Shown here in pieces: positions 1 to 12,369 of a DNA stretch of 64,000 nucleotides. Position 1 is the stretch's first letter, and each line of letters begins with the position of its first letter. Source of the DNA: Holothuria scabra. Lineage: Eukaryota > Echinodermata > Holothuroidea > Aspidochirotida > Holothuriidae. The stretch is taken from NCBI GenBank assembly GCA_037179385.1, contig CM074189.1, positions 25,667,648 to 25,731,647 on the forward strand, in the 5' to 3' direction. Below the pieces are notes generated by a model. The model saw nothing but the letters and a program-made list of their open reading frames with translations. It was not told the DNA's origin and searched no databases. The position numbers were made by a program, and so were the translations under genes.

Positions 1-780
1 ATTCTTCGACAAACTGCTTTTGGGTTTGACGTATGGATCCAATTTGTTACATGTTGTTCCATAGCAATCTTGTAACAAACAAGAAGGAGTCTTTCGTTTA
101 AAAATCATTCAAGGCCAATTATAGCATGTTCTCCACCCTGTCATAACACATGTTGTCCTTCCACCAATATTCTGTATGGCTATACAGGTATGTTGCATTA
201 CTGGGAAAGTGGCTGGACATCATTTTGAGACAGCGTGACCTTCACATTTTATACAATATCTCTGGGGAACATCTTTGAATTCGCAGAGAGTAATGAGCTT
301 TCGAATACTATTCAGAGGACTTTAGAATAATGCATGGTTTTACCAAAGCCATCCTTTAGTAATTTAAATCTTATGAAAGGTCTGACAGTAGTACTTTATT
401 GTTTCAAACTATTTGTGATTAATTTTGAAAATATTAATCGAAAGGGTAAGTAGTAAATTATTCTGTTCTCATAGAACGAAAATCCGTTATTGTCATCTTT
501 CTAAATTACACCATCTGTCGAGGCACCTCAAATCCAATTGATTCATTTACATTCAAAGAGGCTTTAAATGAAAGTAGAAGGTGAACAGGCAAATATCTAA
601 ATGTTTGTATTACTTTCCAGCTTTATATAAAAGAATTGTTCTTTTGTTTAACAGTCTCCTTAAAAAACAGTCTGACTACAACAGCTGTTTTGAACGTAGG
701 GCAACCATAAGCTCAAAAACATCTTCTATAAAGTGGTAAATGAACGTAATAGTGTTTGTTTGAGAGGAAAAATTTAAAAA

Positions 781-1012
781 GCAATATGTCTGTTTTATTT
801 CTCGCAGAAAAGTACCGTGATGTTTATGTAAATTACAGTTATTGTATAATGGTGTGTTTAATTAAATTAATCACTGTAAATACTTGTAAGTACTTGTAAA
901 TATTTAATTTATTTCTCAAAACTCTGTAAATATTTGCTTGTATATTTGTACTTGAAGGCTGGAATAAAACGTTCCTTCAAAAAAAAAATAAATAAATAAA
1001 TAAAGCAATATG
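781..1012 (+). repeat. Poly(A)-ended retro-insertion with target-site duplication GCAATATG
   Basis: The octamer GCAATATG lies at 781-788 and again at 1005-1012. Between the copies is about 216 bp ending in an AATAAA signal, the motif ACGTTCCTTC and a poly(A)/AAATA tail. This is the layout of a reverse-transcribed 3'-UTR or SINE-like fragment. The same insertion with the same flanking octamer is found at 58,281-58,524, so it predates the segmental duplication. Source transcript unknown. Confidence 0.7.
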
Positions 1013-1754
1013 GATAACATTAAGTGCATATCTCAGTTAAGATATTATGGAACCTGTCTTTGTAGACAGCATTATAGATCTATATGGATTGGGAGTTCAT
1101 TGGTTCATTGGTAAAGTTTCATCAAGGTTTACTGAAACAATTCATAGTAAGAGCGTCATTATAATGTACACACTGTTAACACAAATTAGTCAAACCAGTG
1201 CCCGAACTGAGTAATTATGTAAGTAAATAAATTGACTAATAGTTGACCCAGTTGAATTAAATTTTAACAAATACGAAGCCTTCTTGACTAAGTTTTGATT
1301 GTTATTCTTTAGTCTACTGCTACGATTTTTGTTAAGACAGATATCATCACAAATTACTCAAATATGAAAGTGGTTTGTCAATTCACGTACCAATTTGACT
1401 AGTATGTGCTTAGAGCGCAATGTTTCTCTTCATTTCAACTATGTAGCTTTCAATGATATTCAATCTATATAGTAAGTCTCACATAAGCAGATGTAAGCGC
1501 TATTTTACGCTAATGTGGAATTTTATTATTGCTTTCAATTGTTGCTTGATCTATCGATTAATCGATTAATTGATAGCTAAATTGATCGATCGGTTTTATA
1601 TTGTCTTTGTACCTCCAAAACTTCTTATACATATCTTGTTTTTTCTTCTCTGCAGATATATTTTCACCTTCAGGACTGTGGTAAGATGGATACATGAACT
1701 ATGGTAGAAGGCAGTAGCTCAATCCTTACTAGAAAATTTAGGGCGCTATCTCCT

Positions 1755-1773
1755 CCCCCCCCCCCCCCCCCCC
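1755..1773. repeat. Poly-C tract, 19 C
   Basis: A run of 19 C in the left duplicated copy. The matching place in the right copy near 59,246 has only four C, so the run expanded after the duplication or is an assembly artefact. Confidence 0.8.
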
Positions 1774-4700
1774 ACTCCAGAAATGACTCCCATGTGTAAG
1801 ACTGGTTATTTGCATCAAACAACAAAAGTTATCCGATTTTGATTGAAAAAGAGAGGGAATCAGGGTTTGTTTTCGCAAGTTTTCCACTTTAATTCAACAC
1901 CACAGACACACAGTAAGTGAACCCTAGTAAACAGTGGTGTTTGGTCATGCTCTGACGTCGCAATTGGTCATGCACCGTATGGATGAGTCTTGCATCTGTG
2001 TCAGAGTAGAATTTTGTTACCCGAACGAAATTACAAAATTTCCAATTAACAGTAATTATCACAGAATTAAAGTTTATTCGGACTTGTAAGATACATTCAA
2101 TGTCAGTTGGTTGTGGTTAAAAATCAGCTAAAAATAAAAAAAAAAGAAATGTTGGAAAAAGGTTGGTATTGGATGTCAAAATCTGTTTTTTTTTTTTTAT
2201 TAATTTGTGTATTTAATTTGTTTATTTTATTTCCTTGTGTCATTAGCTTAAAAAATTCATTCCGTGTTTGTTTTTGTCCATTGTATGTTATATCTTAGAC
2301 TGCTTATGGTATTATTTAGAATTTGAGACAAATCATATGAAAATGATTTTGAAATTGTAAGTTTATATCGACAGGAATGTCATTGTAGAGAGTAAACTAT
2401 TCGGACCCCTGGAACAATGATGCCAAGATAGAGATTTCATATGAACAATACCGTTGACTTCCACCTACATGTTCACCTAACTTGAATGCAACGTGTTTCA
2501 CCTGATCCCTCCTCGTGCCTTTACGCATTTCGAGGAAGCAGATTGTCTTAACAATTATTTTCATTAACGATAACGAAAACTTACCAGCAACGTTATATTG
2601 TCCTCTTAGAAGTGCAGACAGTCTGTTTGAGACCTTCTATTGCACTTTTCAAAAACCTGCAAATTTTTCCATATTTATAAGGCTTCTTCGAAGATTCACT
2701 ATTAGGCGTGAATCTCAATATAAACAGGTTGTTTCGATTTTTAATGTCAAGTAGGGCAGAGTGATATTTAAATTTCTAATAAAAAGTTTTTTCAAGTGGT
2801 CATTACAATTTCAAATTGTTTCATATCTACTTCATTTTTTTTTTAAACTGTGGAAGAGGTTTTGATAAAGGGTAATATGTTTCAGAGGTTTCTAAAATAG
2901 TTTCCGACATCATTTCTTTTGTTATCATTCTGGTGATAGTCTTAAGCATGTAAAGAGTAGGGGGCTCTAGATTTAAAGCCCCCGATCTCATCTACGACGA
3001 AGTGACGTCATCTGTGTCAATGTCTTTTTTTTTCAAATGCAACGCGAAATAATGCAACACAAAGTTTTGAAACGACAGGGGAATGTAGAAAGTGACGTCA
3101 TTCCGTTGTGGCTTGCATCCGCGTCGTGCAGTTTAAAGCTCACTAAAAACTTGGCAAGTGCACAGGGAGCGGGACAAGATTGTATTGTAGTACATTGCAT
3201 TGTATTGTATTGTGTTTTCACAATATGTGTGTTACAATAATTCATACTGCAAGGTAGATCTAAAAAAGTTTAAATACTTGTACAGATATTGGCATCGTTA
3301 AGCATTAAACCACAATGAGCAATGAAAAATCGTTATAAAAGTGAATAAAGTATTGGAGTGAAATTCCGGGCTAAGAAGCATTAGACAATATTTTTTTTGT
3401 AGTTCATAGGACTTATTATAAAAGATAAAACCAGTCCATCTTTAGGACGATAGATACCTCAGCACCAGCATTCAGGTGTAGCAGGAAGCTATTTTTGGAT
3501 AAAAGCTCCTTGGGTGGAGGAAGTGGACCACTTTGTTAGAAAAGTGATAATGCACTTATATTTTTAGACGCCCACCTGGACCCCAGTCAGTCGTGAGTCC
3601 ATTGCGCGTCATGATCACGTTGAAACGCATGGGTAGGCCAAAGTTATCCAACTGTTACGTCAAAACAACGCAATAATTTCGTCATTGACGGTGTGTCATA
3701 TACCACGTTAAGCGTGCGTTCAAGTCTCTGCAAAGTTGGTTCAGTTGGGTTGCGGATGGGAGCAGCAATGCATTAAAATCATGTTTGACATTCCTATTAA
3801 ATATTTACCGACCTTACCTGAGGGCCAGAGGGTGCTTTTTTACAATTAAAAAGGGCATAAGTCTGTCATTGACAGCCTCATAGACCTAAATTATGCACAT
3901 CCGGGACAGAAAACCACCAGAGAAACTTAGCTTTATCTCCATTGTGGTGGGTCCCCCTGTTCTTTATGCACAGTAAGCTGGTACAAAGATAGGAATGTAA
4001 ATAATTAATTTCAGTAACTATCACTATTTCACCTGGTCTAGAGGATATTTGGTAGGTGAGTAAAGAACCGGACTCCTTATGAAGTATAAACACCTCTTTG
4101 TAGTATTAATTAACTTGAACTAGGTACCTTATTGCTGACTTCAATATATATATATATATATAAAAACAAAAACATAGCGAGAGGCCTCATTACAACATAA
4201 TTGATTCAATTAATCCATTACAAACTGAACGCGCCTGATTTGCTGGCTATTTTAACTAAATCTAATACGGCATCTCTTCACTGCTGAGGTTCTCAAGACC
4301 CACGGCGTTCCTCAACAGGTATCGTCTTGATGTAATTTACCCACACCACGTATGGTTGGAAATTTAATCAAACAAAAGAAACAAAAGACAAGTCCAAATT
4401 TTGTTCAGATTTATTTCCCTCCTGTATCGCACTTACAAACAAGCTCTCAAAATTTCTTCCTGTTTAGCTCCTTATTCTTTTAGTCCGCCCAAGGCCTGCA
4501 ATTAACTATCTTTCCTAATTTTACATAAGCATTTCCGCATGAGATATTCCCGTTTTCTCATCCCAATTTACCCAGGTTTCGAAGAAAATAGCTTAATACT
4601 TACAGACTAGTCTGCTGCACTAAACCTAGTTTCATGACCCAGGAGAACTGGTCGTAAACGGTCCTGTCATTACAGCCGGTAATTAATTTGCCCTGGGAGG

Positions 4701-4886
4701 CCAGCGATACGGTCTACATTTACGTGGAGGCTACGACCTTCAGGGGCCCTGCACTCCTCATCCGAACTGGCATCGACAGGCTAATTCTAAGTAAGGCGCC
4801 ACTCCCTTGCTACGACCTACACTCGTTTCCAAACAAAGCAGTACAATTCCAACTGCATTGTGAGTTGTCAACCTGACTCTCACCAC

Positions 4887-4913
4887 GGAGTTGCTAGAGT
4901 CTCTAGCAACTCC
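4887..4913. repeat. Perfect 13-bp-arm palindrome
   Basis: GGAGTTGCTAGAG is followed after one base by its exact reverse complement. It lies in a stretch of the left duplicated segment that is missing from the right copy, so it may mark a small insertion. No function can be assigned. Confidence 0.6.
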
Positions 4914-5400
4914 CTGCTCTCACTAATACCCTTTACTATCGCAAGATCCTATCGGCCATATAATGACTCCTAAAATTTCTAGACTGTGGATTCGAGCCTG
5001 GTCAAACAGTTAAAAGGAACGAAAGAGAATGTTAATGATAACTCGCCTGTCGCCTGTGACAATCACAACATTAGAGGAGTGTCATTATCAGTGGCGGTAG
5101 GACGTCAAATTAATCAAATTAGTTTTTCTAAAATAACAAATTTGAAACAGAAACAAAGTAATATTAATGAAAAACTTTGATTTTCTTTTGTTTGCGGAAA
5201 CAATTTATTCTCCACTCTTCATTTCCACAACCAAATAGTCTTTGCTTGAGCAGACATTGAAGGAATATTTTCGTATTGACGAACACTGCTCGCCGGTGGC
5301 AAGGCCTCTGCCCCCGCGGCTAAAAATTTTATATAGATTTTAGCCAAAATTACCCGAAAGAACCCTTGTCCGTGTTTGAAGCCATGCCTTTCTTAAAGTG

Positions 5401-8400
5401 TACCTCAGGTCACAAAATTGAAAAACATATATTAAGCAGCATGAAAAATGAATTATAACAGTCTTACTCCCATCTTCATAGGACATCCTTCAGCCAAGAT
5501 ATTAAATGTTGAAATTTATTGACTCAAATTTAAATGGTACAGTGTGCAATTATCTGGGATGTCATTGTTGTACTACTAAAATTACAACCTTTGTATTTCT
5601 TTGTTTTTCTGAAAGTTACTGCACCTTGTACTAAGGTGTGGTTTGGGTAGATGCGTACCTTTTAACAAGGTGTCTCTTGATTTGGGTACCCTTTAAAAAC
5701 TGCTACACAATGACCAATGCATATTTCTATGTATCACTGCAATACAACAATGAAACCTTTCAGGTAGTTGAACTCAAATTTGTTTACCAAGAAGTGAACT
5801 GATAGATTCTGGATTTATAGTGGTCAACTAGACTATATAAGGATGGGCTAAAACTCGGACTTACTGAGCAGCGTGTTGTAGCCTTACCATGAAGTCATTC
5901 CGTGATACCAACATGGTGTAATTCAAGGTGTCACGGTGCAACTCGTAAAATAGTTTCCTACAGGGTTTACATCATGTAAATGCTGACTCGCAAGAGTGTG
6001 GAGCAAGTTCCCACAGGTAAAGACGTTTTTCTCCCTTTCTTCCGTTATGCTTATTACTTTAGTTGGTTTTTTTTTTTTTTTTTTTCATGTGGAAAGACCA
6101 TATAAATATATAAATCCATACAGGATTCTTAAGTTCACGATCTCAGTTTGTCATTTGGAATCAACTGACGTAGCCTACCACCAACATTCTTGCCGCGTAC
6201 TGCTCGGAGAAGATTTAGGAACAACATTACATGCTAGGAATATACGGGTAAATCTATTTGTTAGTGTGTGTGTGTGTGTGTTTTGTATTTTCAATAAAAT
6301 TTGCGAATATTTGCATACCGCCATCATCTATAATGAAATACGCCATTTTCTTGTTGGCCGGAAAAATAAAAATTGCAGAAATGATGGTACTAGAAACCAT
6401 CACGAATCCTGGTTCCTCATTTGCTTAAGTCACCAAGTACCCTAGCAATAAGTAAAAGGATTTTAATAAAGGTAACTAACTACAAATCTGTCACAATCCT
6501 AGTACGGGAATCAACACGTACAGTGGAGTGAATAGTCATTATGTCAGCCATAACTTTGCGAGCGGTAGTTTCTATCCGGAGAAAGCTTCTACAAAATTTA
6601 AGAGGCCATATTACTTTTTCAGTTATTGCGTTAGATAAAATAGAATGGGTAGACGGGAAACCAAACTCTAATATGTATTACGGGCACCGGCCAAGGGTTT
6701 TGGTTGTATAAAAAGTGACACCATGTGGTAACCACTATTTTCGAAAATGCAATTAGCTGAAGCCAAGAAGTGTCGATGGTGTTCCCATGCGCTCGAAGCA
6801 TGATGTTCCCATGCGAGTGAAGCCCGCCGCAAATTTTCTCGTCTCGTGTGGATGTCTACCCCCTTTTGCAAAATTGCAATACAGAAGAACTTTAAGCATC
6901 ACGTTGAATGGAAGTGTCAGTCTGGTAAGAGTTCAAAATCAAGTACCCCTCTATGACTGGGCATGTTAGTTTAGTACTGAGTGGAACTGCTGTTATAGGA
7001 AACGAGAAGTGGTGATGCACGAGGACTAATATTCATCGGTTTCCTGCTTCGACTTTTGACTCCAACACGAAAAGAATATCGACATTTTGCAAGAAATGCA
7101 TTCGTTTTATAGTAAATGAGCCTTTAAAGGATATTCACGACTAGAGGCAGTTTCATCCCGTTGAATATTTAGCTCTGACCCGAAGTTGCGCCAGAGGAAA
7201 CGGTCTTCGGAAACAACGTTTCGATTTCAGGAAGGTAGACTAAAGCCGGAAAGCGCATCAAAAATCTAGACTGCGCATTAGCAAAAGCGAAGATCACTCC
7301 GTCCTGTTGGTTCAGATCGGTCGTCGGTCGTTTTATCGTTTGGTCTAAAAACAGAACAGCAGATGGGTTGTCATGGTAATTTCCCTCGTACCGTCGTCTT
7401 CAAAACCGAAAAACTTAACGGTCGGGAAGGAACCTCGCTTGCCCCCGCATTTAACTCACCGTCCAGTTGCTCTACCGTCCTGAATCGAAAGGTCGCTAAT
7501 GTCAAGAACAAAACGGTTTCGACGCGAAATTTTGGGGGTTTTCTTGAGAAATACTGAAAACAATTTGGTTCATATTAAGAAATTGAAGGACGTTCCTAGT
7601 TCTCATATCAGACATTTTCATTTTTTCGACTACAACTGTATCTTATTACTAGTCCCGCCAAAATTGTCTTGAGCTATTTCTTGTGCAGATGTAAACCCTG
7701 TTACATTGTTCATAGACCGTGGGCATCGACGACACACTGACGTAATCTTGACGGAAACAATAAAATATGCGGCCGTACGCCCTGTACGTGTATCAGACTA
7801 TGCGCGTATTCGACTGGTTGAAAATTAGCTGTCTGCATTTTTTGGCGATGGTTTTTTTTTGCCTCTAAAAGAGGGCGTACTTTTTGCTCTGTGACATCAT
7901 ATGCATGAGGTCTATGATATAATCCCAAAGAGCATGCGAGTAGTAAAATGTTATCAGCGAACTCTCTGTGCCTGTCAAATTTCAGCTTCTCGGTCTTTCG
8001 ACTAAGATCATGTGTAGTATCTGTTATTTTCAGCCGGTCCAGAATGAGGTCATAAATGACCGACCAATGATGTAAATGGTCTGAGGTTGGCCAATTGTTG
8101 TTCTTCAGAGGAAGTATGACTTCTTTGGGAAGCAGTCATAGTTTGGTTTCGCCAACGGCTCTTTGCCAGAGAGTCAGGAGAACTTTAGAAAAATGTCAGC
8201 TCTCCGGCACCTTTTGATTGCGATGGTAGTGAAAGATCATTCAGCAGTTAAGAAGTTTCTCTCTCGCTCTGTAGATATACTTGGGGAATAAACAAGGGCA
8301 CCGGATTTCAAGGGCCCTCTTCTGCTACACTGGACTAACCTTTCAGACACTTAATATTTCTAAAATGCTGTGTCTGAATGAAGAATTTTTCAAACAAAAG

Positions 8401-10559
8401 AAAAGAGAGAACTTCATCGGTTAATAATGACGTTTTGGTATGTTGAATAACGTCTCAACGGACGTATTTCGGTGGTGTGCGAATACTATACGTTACTTAA
8501 ATTAACATACCAGAAACTACTGCTAAAAAAATCAAACCAAAAAACGATTCTGAAATTTAAAAGCAAAATGCCCTGCATATTAATAAATGTCACATCAGTT
8601 TCAAAATAAATTGAATCGCCAATAATTTTACTGATAATAACATAAAATAGATCGCTTCTCATATGTTTCCTGAGATTTAATTATATTTTGCAGACATGCA
8701 GCCACCCCACCAGTGATCGCTGCCCAGGATAGTCCAAGATAATGTGTTTGATATGCTAAAAAGGGACACATCGCAAGCATTTTGTTAAAATAACGTTTAT
8801 TGCCCATGTTCGGCTCTTGAGATATAAGCAAACAGGTCGATGTGATCGGAAGTAAAAGCGTACTTCAAAGGGTTAACAACGGCATGTTCCTTTTAAATAT
8901 CTAGCTAAATTTAGCAGCACCCATATTACAATCAACAGTTGATGCAGGTAACAATTTAGTAAGTTCAATAATAAACGTGCAAACAACAGGTGGCGGCGCT
9001 GTTCCGGTAAAGTCAAACAGAATCTACAAGCCTAGAAAAAAATTATCTGGGACAAATCCCCGCGCCCCGTTTCAATGTTGGTTTCAAGAGTAAATAAAAG
9101 TTGCGCGCGCTTTAACAAAAACCGCAAGATTCCATTTCTCAAAACTGAATAAGGGGCGGAGTGGAAAACTTGCTGAAAATATGTGACAGGTCATGAAGTG
9201 TCCCAATAATTTTGTAAAGAATTGCAGCCTCATATCACAACGCGATAAACTCATGCCAAAGACGAGTATAGTTTCCTCATACCAATGAGGGCAAATCTAT
9301 TGCCGATGTATTGCATATTAAAGGCCGTTCCTTGGAACTTAATTTGTTATTGGCTGTACAATGTGTCATGACGAAATGGTTACGGTAAAAAAATACACTT
9401 GATTTCCTTCCTTGCCCAATTACACAATTTAATGATTGACAGACATTAATACTCCATGCAAAGACATTTAACCCAAGTCAACAAACCCTAGCCACAGTAT
9501 GCAGAGCAAATAAAGGGGGTTTTGATTACAATCCTGCCCAAAGAACTGTGTAATTTTTTGCAACCTTAGTGGACTAGAAGCTCGGTGAAGTGGTAATAAT
9601 AGACCTCCAGCAGTAGGTTTGGAAACTTGATATACCTCAGTTGAACAATAGATTACTGAGGTTAGAAATTCAACTTTTTTACCACAATCAAAACAGCATG
9701 TATGCTTGAATTAATGTTATTCAATTTTAGGACCAATTAACTGTGGCGTTCCAAAAGGGTGTGAATTAGGACCGCACAAGTTCTTTGTAATATAAATGAT
9801 ATTTAGGAAACAAACTTGTAGTATTTTGTCTTTTTGTTTGTCTGCTGATAACATTAGACTTTTCTTCTTTCATTCTAACCTACTCGGTGCTGCTGAAACA
9901 GACAGCAAGAAATTAGTAAATGTTTCTGCCGCGTTCAGATATAATAAGCTGTCAATTAAAATTGATAAGACAAACTTTATGGTTTAAGCCCCTATCAGAC
10001 ATCGATTTGTAAAATTGAGCTTTATATAGATTACCAGAATATTTCTTCATTTAATACTTCAAAGTTCCTTGGTATAATAATTCATAGGCGTTTTAAGTGG
10101 AATCCTCACATTCACATTACCAAAATAGGCTTAAGAGGTGGAGGTGCAGGGGGTACAGGGGGGAAAATTTGTTTGGGGTGGCAAACTCAGGTTGAGACCA
10201 AGACATCTCAAATAGTATCAGGGGTTGTCGTGTAAAAATATCTTTTTTGGGGGGGTGAGGGGCATGAGAAGTGGTGACTGACTGCCCGAACGACTATCTA
10301 AGCGGAGCGCCACCCCGTTGGCGCGGAGCTTACAGAAAATTTTGAAAAACCGCGACCTCTCAGATAGCCGGAAATTGCATTTGCCAGGCTTGTAAGTAAA
10401 ATTTAAGCTGTCGTTATTTTGAGCCTTCCTTTGCAATAAAATCTTCATTTTAATAAAAATAAAATCAAATTGCAAAATGATCAGAAAATTACCAGATAAA
10501 ATGTACTGGCTCCTTTACAGGACGATGTGACATTTTATCATTTTCTTTGTGGCAAAGTA
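5401..10559. other. Gene-free AT-rich interval
   Basis: No exon with recognisable protein similarity or convincing splice signals was found on either strand. It holds a T run near 6,067-6,085, a TG microsatellite near 6,265-6,281, a repeat at 5,390-5,560 that recurs around 27,855 and, inverted, near 28,490-28,617, and a segment at 8,630-8,850 related to the inverted repeat at 10,560-11,170. Around 10,140-10,330 is a G-rich stretch with a GGAGCGCCA-type motif seen again near 57,140. Confidence 0.5.
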
Positions 10560-11170
10560 AAATCTCCATTAAAAAGAATAAACCAGAACCAAATTTTTGT
10601 TTAATATTTAAAGACGAACATATTCTAAGCAATCTGGTGAAGTTTTCATTCATTTCTCATGTTCGGTCTCGAGATATTAGCAACTGAAGTTGACACATTT
10701 TCTACAAAAAGTAAACTTGAACCAAGCAGGTGCTATGTCATGTATTCATATTGATGGTCAATGTTTTGTTTTGTTTTTTATTCATTTTTGATCCTGCTGT
10801 TTGATCTTGAATTGATTAGGGATGCTAACTTGCCCTTAAGGCAAATTAAGTTTCTAAACTTCTATTGCACTTATTCACTTATGGTTACAACATATCACAG
10901 TTAAATTGTATAAATATGGTGTTAAATTTTAGAGAAAAACAACTAAACATTTCCATCAATGTGAATACATAACACCACGTCTACTTGCTGCTAGTTTACT
11001 CTTTGTAGAAAATATGTCAGCTTGAATTCTTATATCTCGAGAACCAAACATGGGAAATGAGTAAAAATTTCCCCAGTAAGATATGCCTAGAATTTGTTCC
11101 TCTTCAAAATATCAAACATAAATTTGTTCTGGACTTTTTTGTTTCAAGGAGCTGCACACCGTTTGAAATA
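10560..11170. mobile_element. MITE-like element with about 150-bp inverted arms
   Basis: The stretch 10,560-10,730 reappears as a diverged reverse complement at about 11,015-11,170. Both arms contain the core CTCGAGATAT next to an ATGTTYGG motif. A third partial copy of this core lies near 8,800. There is no coding potential between the arms. This is the layout of a non-autonomous DNA transposon; no target-site duplication was found, so the superfamily is unknown. Confidence 0.55.
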
Positions 11171-11236
11171 AATTGAAACCATAACTTTTCGAATCATATT
11201 AACTCATATGACCAGTGGTCGAATGAGCCTGTAAAT

Positions 11237-11344
11237 CTGAACCGGCCACACAGAAGCATTGGTAGCGCTACCACCACCAATAACAGGGATGATTCAGTAC
11301 TGCTATTGGTGCTGGTACCGCTATCAACGCTTCTGGGCGGCCGG
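11237..11344. mobile_element. Short hairpin MITE
   Basis: Two arms of about 45 bp, beginning CCGGCC on the outside and containing AGAAGC and CACCAATA, are imperfect reverse complements with a loop of about 16 bp. The whole unit is about 108 bp. This is typical of a fold-back MITE; no duplicated target site could be assigned. Confidence 0.55.
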
Positions 11345-12369
11345 TACTGAGCTAAAATTTTGATACAATTACGAACTATATTCTTGACAGTAACGCATTA
11401 GTTTATACTTATAAATAATATATAACATTTGTATGAGAGAGAAGGCTGGGATACTTTGCCCAGATTAAGAAAAAGGCTACTTTTTATTCATGTCATATCG
11501 AATAACGTTACTTTTGGAAAATTGAAGACCGTGCTTTGGAAATGTTTGGGGGGCAAGTGCTCCTGTGCCCTTATGGTGAGCCGCCAATGACTCGCCCTCC
11601 CAATTCGTGCAAAACAGCTGGTCCTTTCGGACAAAACATGGGCAAAACGTGATGATTGGTGTCATTATTGGAGCAATAAAAGCTCTTGTCGCCTCAAAAG
11701 TTACCACCGTACGCCTGTGATTACAAAGACAAGACATTTGCTTTAGGACTCTTATATTAAATACATACCCGTCGAATCAGCGTTTGGATGGGAACCATGG
11801 ATTGACATCAATTACTAAATGCAGTTGTAACTCACAAGCAAAGATCACGAAGAAATCAATCGTTCTGTTTGTTTGAAGCAAAAAATCTTCCTCCTCGCTG
11901 GTGGAAGAAATCATAAGTTTACAGAGGACCATTTTAGATTTATCACGGTTTGTAAACTTCAAAGCACTTGTCCACCTCATGAAATTTTAAACCATGGCTT
12001 CTAAGATTATTAGTGTAATGAATAGATTAAAGTCTTTTATCCCAAAAAGCTTACTTTCTACGTATAAACACATTCTTCTACCGCATCTTCATTATTATGT
12101 GTATCACGGGGAAATGCTTCCATATATTTAGAAAACAGCTTTCAGTTATGCTTGTGAAAAGGTCACTGAGACTTTGTGCAATGCTACTCAATATTAACAA
12201 ACAACACCATTATAACGAGTTTACAGCTGTTTACAATGTAGTGAAATTCACAAGAACCAACTAGGCATTAGTGCAAGAATGTACTACCCTTTATCTTTTC
12301 GAATCTATTCACCTCTGTTAGACATATTTTTTCACTTGCAGTTTATCGATCTATGTACATTACAGACAC
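11345..12369. other. Gene-free interval
   Basis: Nothing recognisable on either strand. Open frames here are short and lack domain-like composition or splice context. Confidence 0.4.

Larger units (their letters stand above)
1..5400. repeat. Left copy of a segmental duplication (pairs with about 57,516-64,000)
   Basis: This whole stretch reads as a diverged copy, in the same orientation, of the right-hand end of the window. Anchors seen by eye: position 28 with 57,543, 962 with 58,493, 2,395 with 59,874, 3,590 with 61,230, 4,490 with 63,550 and 5,290 with 63,890. No convincing coding exon was found; the short open frames are not shared between the copies. The left copy has extra sequence at about 3,940-4,475 (including a short TA run near 4,145) and about 4,860-5,280 that the right copy lacks. 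Both copies reach a window edge, so the true ends are not visible. Confidence 0.85.
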
